From assembly GCF_019449275.2 (NCBI RefSeq), contig NZ_JAHZQZ020000018.1, positions 1-64,000 on the forward strand: DNA of 64,000 nucleotides. The letters are read 5' to 3'. This DNA comes from Microbacterium sp. HD4P20. Lineage in GTDB: Bacteria; Actinomycetota; Actinomycetes; Actinomycetales; Microbacteriaceae. Positions 9,683 through 15,598 of this stretch are shown piece after piece; position 1 is the stretch's first letter; each line of letters starts with the position of its first letter. A program made the position numbers and the translations under genes. The notes beneath the pieces are model-generated. The model was not told the origin of the DNA, did no database searches, and saw only the letters and a list, made by a program, of their open reading frames with translations.

Positions 9683-9699
9683 CGCTCGCTCAACGAGCG
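9683..9699. repeat. short palindrome at ridA/acs convergent junction
   Basis: CGCTCG-CTCAA-CGAGCG forms a 6-bp stem with a 5-base loop in the 30-base gap between two convergent genes. The same core ends the larger inverted repeat at 59491-59525. Confidence 0.55.
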
Positions 9700-9706
9700 A
9701 GGGGTG

Positions 9707-11689
9707 TCACCTGACTTGCGCTGAGATCACACTCATCACGGCGGTGTCGGCGAGCGTGGTCGTGTCGCCGACCTCGCGACCCTCGGCGACATCGCGCAGC
9801 AGGCGCCGCATGATCTTGCCGGAGCGGGTCTTGGGCAGCTCGCCCACGATGTAGACGTCGCGGGGACGCGCGATCGGTCCGATCTGCTCGCCGACCCACA
9901 TCCGCAGCGTGTTCGCGAGACCCTCGGCGGAGTGCTCGTCGAGGTAGGACTGCTTGATGATCACGAACGCCACGACAGCTTGCCCGGTCGTCTCGTCGGA
10001 TGCCCCGACCACGGCAGCCTCTGCCACCGCCTCGTTTCCGACAAGCGCGGACTCGATCTCGGTCGTCGACAGGCGGTGCCCCGACACGTTCATGACGTCA
10101 TCGACCCGGCCGAGGAACCACACGTCGCCGTCGTCGTCGAGGCGTGCCCCGTCGCCGGCGAAGTAGTAGCCCTGCTTCTGGAACTTCGCCCAGTACGTCT
10201 CGACGAACCGATCGGGGTCGCCCCAGATGCCGCGCAGCATCGAGGGCCACGGCTCGGTGACGACGAGCAGACCGCCGTTTCCGTTGCCGACATGTGTGCC
10301 GTCCTCGTCCACCACGTCGATCGAGATGCCCGGCAACGGCACCTGGGCAGACCCGGGCTTGGTCTCGGTGACGCCGGGGAGCGCCGACACCATGATCGCG
10401 CCCGTCTCGGTCTGCCACCACGTGTCGACGATCGGTGCGGTCTTGCCGCCGATGATCTTGCGGTACCACATCCACGCCTCGGGGTTGATGGGCTCGCCCA
10501 CCGAGCCGAGCAGCCGCAGCGACGACAGGTCGAACTGCTTCGGGATCGCGCGCCCCAGCTTCATGAACGAGCGGATGGCGGTGGGCGCCGTATAGAGGAT
10601 CGTAACCCCGTACTTCTGCACGATCTCCCACCAGCGACCGGGGTGGGGGGTGTCAGGGGTGCCCTCGTACAGCACCTGGGTGGCGCCATTGGCGAGCGGC
10701 CCATACGCGACATAGGAGTGCCCGGTGATCCACCCGATGTCGGCGGTGCACCAGTACACGTCGGTCTCGGGATGGATGTCGTGCACGACCTTGTTCGTGA
10801 AGGCCGCCTGGGTCAGGTAGCCGCCGGAGGTGTGCAGGATTCCCTTGGGCTTTCCGGTCGTGCCCGACGTGTAGAGGATGAACAGCGGGTTCTCGGCCGG
10901 GAATGCCTTCGCCTCGTGTTCGGGCGAGGCCTGCGGCACCACGTCATGCCACCAGATGTCGCGGCCTTCGTCCCAGTCGACGTCGTTCCCGCCGCGCTTG
11001 ACGACGAGCACGTGCTCCACCGTCTCCTGCGCGCCGGACCCGTTGCGGTCGGCGAGAGCCATGTCGACGGCGGGCTTGAGCGGTGAGACCTTGCCCTTGC
11101 GGTAGCCGCCGTCGGCGGTGATGACGAGCTTCGCGCCCGCGTCGTCGATGCGCGCACGCAGGCTGTCGGCAGAGAAGCCGCCGAACACGACCGAGTGGAT
11201 CGCCCCGATGCGCACGACGGCGAGCATCGCCGCCACGGCCTCCGGGATCATCGGCATGTAGATGGCCACACGGTCGCCTGATTCGATGCCCAGGCCCTCG
11301 AGCACGTTCGCAAGGCGCTTCACCTCGTCGGTCAGCTCCGCGTAGGTGATGCGGCGCTCGTCGCCGGGCTCTCCTTCCCACAGCAGGGCGACGCGGTCGC
11401 CGTTGCCGGCCTCGACATGGCGGTCGAGGCAGTTGTAGGCGACGTTCAGCTCGCCGTCGGCGAACCACTTCGCGAAGGGCGGGTTCGACCAATCGAGCAC
11501 CTCGGTGAAGGGTCGGTGCCAGTGCAGCGCGCGAGCCTGCTCCGCCCAGAACGATTCGCGATCGTCGGATGCCTCCGCATAGAGTCCCTCGGTCGCCACA
11601 GCCTCGGCGGCGAACTCGGGCGGCGGCGCGAAGCGGCGGTCCTCGGTCAGCAGGTGGTCGATCTGGCTGCTCGGTGTCTGGTCGCTCAT
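9707..11689 (-). CDS. acs: acetyl-CoA synthetase (AMP-forming)
   Basis: 660-residue cytosolic acyl-adenylate enzyme that converts acetate, ATP and CoA to acetyl-CoA. The AMP-binding signature is YTSGTTGKPKGILHTSGGY. Trp-rich acetate-pocket segments are present (VDTWWQTETG), as are the hinge GRVDDVMNVSGHR and the C-terminal PKTRSGKIMRRLLR, whose Lys is the usual acetylation-controlled residue. The length is standard. ATG 11689 follows AAAGGAG with 9-base spacing. Monocistronic. The upstream region contains a C/G-run palindrome at 11777-11796 that may be its control site. Confidence 0.95.
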   Translation of the reverse strand: MSDQTPSSQIDHLLTEDRRFAPPPEFAAEAVATEGLYAEASDDRESFWAEQARALHWHRPFTEVLDWSNPPFAKWFADGELNVAYNCLDRHVEAGNGDRVALLWEGEPGDERRITYAELTDEVKRLANVLEGLGIESGDRVAIYMPMIPEAVAAMLAVVRIGAIHSVVFGGFSADSLRARIDDAGAKLVITADGGYRKGKVSPLKPAVDMALADRNGSGAQETVEHVLVVKRGGNDVDWDEGRDIWWHDVVPQASPEHEAKAFPAENPLFILYTSGTTGKPKGILHTSGGYLTQAAFTNKVVHDIHPETDVYWCTADIGWITGHSYVAYGPLANGATQVLYEGTPDTPHPGRWWEIVQKYGVTILYTAPTAIRSFMKLGRAIPKQFDLSSLRLLGSVGEPINPEAWMWYRKIIGGKTAPIVDTWWQTETGAIMVSALPGVTETKPGSAQVPLPGISIDVVDEDGTHVGNGNGGLLVVTEPWPSMLRGIWGDPDRFVETYWAKFQKQGYYFAGDGARLDDDGDVWFLGRVDDVMNVSGHRLSTTEIESALVGNEAVAEAAVVGASDETTGQAVVAFVIIKQSYLDEHSAEGLANTLRMWVGEQIGPIARPRDVYIVGELPKTRSGKIMRRLLRDVAEGREVGDTTTLADTAVMSVISAQVR

Positions 11690-11776
11690 CAGAGCGCGCT
11701 CCTTTGCGGGCTGGCGGAAGGCCGGAGGGTGCCGGCGAGTCTGTCACGAAACGTACCCAGGGTGCCGGTGGGCCCA

Positions 11777-11796
11777 CTACCCCCGATAGTAGGGGG
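11777..11796. promoter_or_regulatory. C-run/G-run palindrome upstream of acs
   Basis: CTACCCCC-GAT-AGTAGGGGG pairs CCCCC with GGGGG around a 7-base centre, 88 bases upstream of the acs start. On the minus strand a -10-like TACGTT lies between it and acs. It could be an operator for acetate control; the regulator is unknown. Confidence 0.35.
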
Positions 11797-11894
11797 CGGG
11801 TGTGTTGTTCGACTCGAGCGATATATCAGTGAGAATCCTCTCCTTTTCGCTCGTTTCTGTTTTCTCGGGGTGCTCCCTCGCATATGCTGTCCCC

Positions 11895-11999
11895 CGGCCG
11901 AACATTCGATTCTGGCATTGCGGCACCCGACATCACCCCCCGACATCGGGTTCCGCGCACGGCGGCATCCCATTCCCCCCATGGGATGCCGCCTCTCTA
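11895..11999 (+). ncRNA. 6C small RNA (B11/Scr4677 family)
   Basis: Two stem-loops each expose a run of six cytosines, the defining feature of the actinobacterial 6C RNA. Hairpin 1 is CCCGA (11926-11930) with TCGGG (11946-11950) around a loop containing CACCCCCC. Hairpin 2 is a perfect 13-bp stem, GGCGGCATCCCAT (11961-11973) with ATGGGATGCCGCC (11981-11993), loop TCCCCCC, then TCTCTAT as terminator tail. TATGCT at 11883-11888 fits a -10 box, placing the 5' end near 11895. The position next to a tad locus equals that of B11 beside Rv3660c-Rv3659c in M. tuberculosis. Exact ends are inferred. Confidence 0.75.
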
Positions 12000-12065
12000 T
12001 CGTGGGAGCGGTCCCGGGGCATCGCTCCGGTCGTGCATCCGGCCAACGGTTCCTCCACAGGTGCC

Positions 12066-12120
12066 CGGTGCCGAGCTTTCCTCCACCGATCACGGTGGAG
12101 GTGCCCCTCGCTCGGCGCCG
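12066..12120. promoter_or_regulatory. nested inverted repeat just upstream of the tad promoter
   Basis: The outer arms CGGTGCCGAGC (12066-12076) and GCTCGGCGCCG (12110-12120) pair over 11 bp with one G-T wobble. The inner arms CCTCCACC (12080-12087) and GGTGGAGG (12094-12101) pair perfectly around GATCAC. The structure ends 6 bases before the tadA -10 box. It could be an operator, a cruciform or a backup stop for the 6C RNA. Confidence 0.4.
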
Positions 12121-12138
12121 GACTCTTAGCGTCGGAGC

Positions 12139-13380
12139 ATGTCCGCACCCTTCGTCGTCCAGCCTCGGTCCGAGTCGTTCAAGCGGTTCGCGGATGACCG
12201 TCTTGGATCCCATCGCGGCGCGCAAATGCCGGTGCCGCCCACGGATGTGCCGCTTCCGGCCCGTCTGCCGACAGCGTGGCTCCCCGCTCAGCGGGACGCC
12301 GATCCTCGGCCATCGCAGGGCCAAGATCTCCGACCGCAGCGGCTGCCGGGCGGTCACCACGGCACGCACCTCAACGCTGCTGTCGCTCCTGCCTCGCTCC
12401 TCGCCGGAGACACGCGGGATGATGCCGGAACGCCGGCGCCGCGGCATCCGGTGCTCCACCCTCTCTCGCCCTATCTCGACGATCCCGCCGTCACAGACCT
12501 GTTCGTGAACGGGTCCGCCGGCCTTTTCGTCGATCGCGGCGCAGGCGCGGAGGTGGCCCGTGAATGGCGGGCGACCGAAGACGACGTGCGCGACCTCGCG
12601 GTCGCGCTCATCGGTGCTGGCGGGCGCCACATCGACGATGCCTCGCCGTGCGTCGACGTCCGCCTGGACGGGGGAATCAGGGTGCACGCGATGCTTCCTC
12701 CCATCGCGGCGGGCGGAACCGCCATCTCGATCCGGGTCGCCCGGCTGACTGACGCGCGACTGGACGACCTGCAGGCGACCGGCATGTTCGATGCGGCGGT
12801 CCGCGCCGTGCTCGACGACGCGATCGCTCGACGATCGAACCTGCTCGTATCGGGTGCGGCGGGGGCGGGAAAGACGACCCTGCTCGCCGCGATGCTCGGC
12901 CAGGCCCCCCGGCACGAGCGCCTCGTCACGATCGAAGACGTGGCCGAGCTGCGCATCGACCACCCGCATCACGTGCGACTCGAAGCGCGCCAGCCCAATC
13001 TCGAGGGTGCGGGGGGTATCGGCCTCGCGCGGCTGGTGCGCGAAGCACTGCGCATGCGACCTGACCGACTCGTGGTGGGTGAGTGCCGCGGCGAAGAGGT
13101 GCGCGAGCTGCTGTCGGCGCTGAACACCGGACACGACGGCGGGGCGGGCACCGTTCATGCCAACGGGCTCGGCGACGTGGCGGCGCGTTTGGAGGCTCTC
13201 GGCTCGCTCGCGGGCCTCGACGACTTCGCGCTCGCACGGCAGGTCGCCAGTGCCATCGATCTGGTGCTGCACGTCGAACGACGCCCCGACGGCTCCCGCC
13301 GGATCGCAGGCATCGGCACACCCGTCGTCGACCCACGCGGACGCCTTGCGATCGAGGAGCGGCGATGCGAGCCGCAGTGA
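12139..13380 (+). CDS. TadA/CpaF-type secretion ATPase with atypical N-terminus
   Basis: Type II/IV secretion ATPase (413 residues) expected to drive assembly of Tad/Flp-like pili at the inner membrane. The ATPase part starts near residue 107 (HPLSPYLDDPAVTDLFVNG). It has a Walker A GAAGAGKTTLL, an Asp box VTIEDVAELR, a RPDRLVVGECRG Walker B and His-box segments, as in Rv3659c. ATG 12139 lies 6 bases after TAGCGT, so the mRNA is probably leaderless and the start is supported. Residues 25-105 are Pro/Arg/His-rich, have weaker GC3 bias and match no known domain. The CpaE/Ssd gene usually found here is absent. Confidence 0.8.
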   Translation: MSAPFVVQPRSESFKRFADDRLGSHRGAQMPVPPTDVPLPARLPTAWLPAQRDADPRPSQGQDLRPQRLPGGHHGTHLNAAVAPASLLAGDTRDDAGTPAPRHPVLHPLSPYLDDPAVTDLFVNGSAGLFVDRGAGAEVAREWRATEDDVRDLAVALIGAGGRHIDDASPCVDVRLDGGIRVHAMLPPIAAGGTAISIRVARLTDARLDDLQATGMFDAAVRAVLDDAIARRSNLLVSGAAGAGKTTLLAAMLGQAPRHERLVTIEDVAELRIDHPHHVRLEARQPNLEGAGGIGLARLVREALRMRPDRLVVGECRGEEVRELLSALNTGHDGGAGTVHANGLGDVAARLEALGSLAGLDDFALARQVASAIDLVLHVERRPDGSRRIAGIGTPVVDPRGRLAIEERRCEPQ

Positions 13381-14519
13381 CGCGCACGGGCACGCGCCCT
13401 ACGGACGCGGCGACGGGCTCGGCCGCCGAGACCGTGCTGAAGCTCGCCGTGCTGCTGCAGGCCGGCGTCGCGCCGGCACGGGCATGGTCGCATCTCGCCG
13501 AGGCCGGCGACCCGAGCGCCCGGCGCGTGGTCGCGGCGATGGCCGACGGGATGCCGCTCGCCGCGGCCATCGCGGCAGCCGGGGATCCCCGACCCGAAGC
13601 TGCCGCCGAGACGAGGGCCGCAAGCGAGCCGGGTGGCGGCCACGGGCCCGCCGCTTTCCCGCCGCCGGGTCGCGCCGGCAGGCGCCGCCGGGGTGGCCGC
13701 GATTCGGACGCCCCGCCCAGGCGCGAGAAGGCAGGACGCCGCGACCGCGCAGACCACGGCGCGCAGCGGACCGCATCCGGTCTCCGCCAGTTCCTTCGGC
13801 TGCTCGGACGCCGAGCCCACGGCGAGAGAAACGCAGATGTCGACGCCTGGCGCGACATTGCGGCCGCGTGGCGAGTGGCGACGACCGTGGGAGCACCGCT
13901 CGCCGAGAGCCTGCGTGGCTTGGCGGCCGCGTTGCGGGACGCGCAGGAGGCGGCCGACGATGTCCGGGTCGCGCTGGCCGAGCCCGCGGCGACCGCGCGG
14001 CTCATGGGCTGGCTGCCTCTTGTGGCGGTCGGTCTGGGCGCTGTGCTCGGCTTCGACACGTTCGGGGTGCTGCTCGGTCAGCCGATCGGGATCGTGTGCC
14101 TGCTCGCGGGTGCGGCGTTGATCGTCGCGGCGCAGCGGTGGAGCTCTCGCATGGTCCGGCGCGCACAGGCCGATGGCGCGGTTCCCGGGCTCGAGACCGA
14201 GCTGCTCGCCATCGCCCTCAGCGGCGGAGTCTCGATCGACCGGGCGACCAGTATCGTGCGGCAGGCGGGCGTGATCGGCGACGGCGGCGCGGATGTGCTC
14301 GCGCTCTCGCGCTCGGCGGGCATCCCCGCGGTCGAGCTGCTCCGAGCGTCCGCAGCGCACGCCCGGCACCGGGCCCGGGTCGAGGGCAGGCTCCGCGCCG
14401 CGCGGCTGTCGTCGCGACTGCTGATCCCGCTCGGCGTGTGCACGCTGCCGGCGTTCCTCCTGCTCGGCGTTGCACCGATGCTGCTGAGTGTCATGTCGGC
14501 CGTACCTCTTTCTTTATGA
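13365..14519 (+). CDS. TadB-like type II secretion F-domain membrane protein
   Basis: 384-residue integral membrane platform protein for the Tad-like pilus. The ATG at 13365 follows GAGGAG (5-base spacing) and overlaps tadA by 16 bases. N-terminal TadB-like helices (about 20-75) are followed by an Arg/Gly/Pro-rich insertion of about 85 residues (about 77-163). The conserved T2SSF core comes next (WRDIAAAWRVATTVGAPLAESL, then ALRDAQEAADDVRVALAEP), with transmembrane helices near 209-260 and at the C-terminus. Mycobacteria split this function into Rv3658c and Rv3657c; here a single gene carries it. The insertion may be an expanded linker. Confidence 0.75.
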   Translation: MRAAVTRTGTRPTDAATGSAAETVLKLAVLLQAGVAPARAWSHLAEAGDPSARRVVAAMADGMPLAAAIAAAGDPRPEAAAETRAASEPGGGHGPAAFPPPGRAGRRRRGGRDSDAPPRREKAGRRDRADHGAQRTASGLRQFLRLLGRRAHGERNADVDAWRDIAAAWRVATTVGAPLAESLRGLAAALRDAQEAADDVRVALAEPAATARLMGWLPLVAVGLGAVLGFDTFGVLLGQPIGIVCLLAGAALIVAAQRWSSRMVRRAQADGAVPGLETELLAIALSGGVSIDRATSIVRQAGVIGDGGADVLALSRSAGIPAVELLRASAAHARHRARVEGRLRAARLSSRLLIPLGVCTLPAFLLLGVAPMLLSVMSAVPLSL

Positions 14520-14554
14520 GGCCGCGATGAGTTTCTTCATGAGGCCGCGATGAG
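14509..14554 (+). repeat. 23-bp tandem duplication across the tadB stop codon
   Basis: Two adjacent 23-base units, 14509-14531 and 14532-14554, differ at one base; their shared core is ATGAGGCCGCGATGAG. The tadB stop TGA (14517-14519) lies in the first unit. Confidence 0.85.
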
Positions 14555-14643
14555 CCTCGTTGCGCCGAGCCGATCCGGCCCCACGTCCACGGCGGGCATA
14601 GATCCGCCGTCCCACACCGTGCCCCAGACCGAACGGAGATCCG

Positions 14644-14880
14644 ATGTCCCACCCTGTCCGTACCGCCGCCCTGCCCCGCCTCACCCAGCGCCGAGCGGCG
14701 CGACTGTTCGCCGTGCCCCGCATCGACGAGCGGGATGACGTGGGGGCGGCCACCGCCGAGTATGCGATCGCGACCATGGCGGCCGTCGCATTCGCCGGCC
14801 TGCTCGTTGTGATCATGCGCTCCGATGAGGTGCGCGGCATCCTCACCGACCTGGTGCGCCGCGCACTGACGGTGGCGTGA
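14644..14880 (+). CDS. DUF4244 protein, Flp-pilin-like (Rv3656c-like)
   Basis: 78-residue protein with a basic N-terminus and a DDVGAATAEYAIATMAAVAFAGLLVVI segment. Its Glu followed by a hydrophobic helix resembles the processing site and helix of Flp pilins, so it is the likely pilus subunit. The ATG at 14644 follows GGAG with 7-base spacing. It is followed by tadE with a 4-base overlap. Processing by a prepilin peptidase is assumed; no such peptidase gene is in the window. Confidence 0.75.
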   Translation: MSHPVRTAALPRLTQRRAARLFAVPRIDERDDVGAATAEYAIATMAAVAFAGLLVVIMRSDEVRGILTDLVRRALTVA

Positions 14881-15212
14881 CGCGGCCGCGGCTGGGCGAC
14901 GACCGCGGGGCGGTCGTCGCCGAGTTCGCGGTCGCCCTGCCCGCGGTCGTGCTCGTGCTGGTGGTGGGCGTCGGCGCTCTCGCCGCCGGTTCACGACACG
15001 TGCGGCTGCAGGATGCGGTGGCGGATGCCGCGCGCCTGAGCGCCCGCGGCGAACCGGCCGACCGGGTGCACGCCGCCGTGTCGGCCTCCGTGCCGGGTGC
15101 CGCGGTCGAGATCGCCGAGCGCGGCGACCTGGTATGCGTGACGGCATCCGCTCCCGCTCTGCTGGGGCTGCGTATCACCGCCGACGGGTGCGCGCTCGCC
15201 GGGGGCCTCTGA
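14877..15212 (+). CDS. TadE-like minor pilin
   Basis: 111-residue protein with a TadE-type N-terminus (DDRGAVVAEFAVALPAVVLVLVVGVGAL), that is, a charged leader, Glu and one transmembrane helix. A small extracytoplasmic part has two cysteines (CVTAS and GCALAG). The GTG start at 14877 overlaps the preceding stop (GTGA). It corresponds to Rv3655c in the mycobacterial tad-like operon and is probably a pseudopilin-like component. Confidence 0.8.
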   Translation: MTRPRLGDDRGAVVAEFAVALPAVVLVLVVGVGALAAGSRHVRLQDAVADAARLSARGEPADRVHAAVSASVPGAAVEIAERGDLVCVTASAPALLGLRITADGCALAGGL

Positions 15213-15529
15213 TGGCGGGCGCGCTCGCGGCGGTCGGCCTCGTCGCGGGCGTGGCCGTGCTGACGGTGGGGCTGTCCGCCGCCGGATCGGCGGCGGTGGT
15301 CGGCCAGCGCCTCGCTTCGGCCGCAGATGCCGCAGCGCTCGCTGCCGCAGATGCCGCGTCGGGCGCCGCGACAGGCCTGCCGTGCGAACGCGCTGCCGAG
15401 CTTGCGGGAACGTTCGGCGCCCGGATCGCGTTGTGCGAAGTGCAGGATCTCGTCGCCACCGTCACGGTCGTCACCCGACTCGGCCCGATCGAGGCGACGG
15501 CGTCGGCGCGGGCCGGACCGCCGTCCTGA
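15212..15529 (+). CDS. Rv3654c-like TadE/G-family protein
   Basis: 105-residue protein with a single N-terminal transmembrane helix and the QRLASAADAAALAAADAASG segment typical of the Tad-associated 'helicase/secretion neighbourhood' family. Its ATG overlaps the stop of the previous gene by one base (TGATG). Two cysteines (residues about 54 and 72) may form a disulfide outside the cell. It is the last gene of the tad operon before topA. Confidence 0.75.
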   Translation: MAGALAAVGLVAGVAVLTVGLSAAGSAAVVGQRLASAADAAALAAADAASGAATGLPCERAAELAGTFGARIALCEVQDLVATVTVVTRLGPIEATASARAGPPS

Positions 15530-15598
15530 AGTCAGCCTCACAGCGACCACACCGACGACCGACGTGTATGGTTTGCGTCGAAGAAAGGACGCCCCCAC

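Larger units (their letters stand above)
11690..12138. other. 449-base intergenic region between acs and the tad operon
   Basis: No protein gene is supported here. From left to right it holds the acs leader and a C/G-run palindrome (11777-11796), a -10-like TATGCT (11883-11888), a 6C-type RNA ending in a 13-bp terminator hairpin (to about 11999), and a nested inverted repeat (12066-12120). Last is the TAGCGT -10 box (12127-12132) of the leaderless tadA. Confidence 0.7.
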
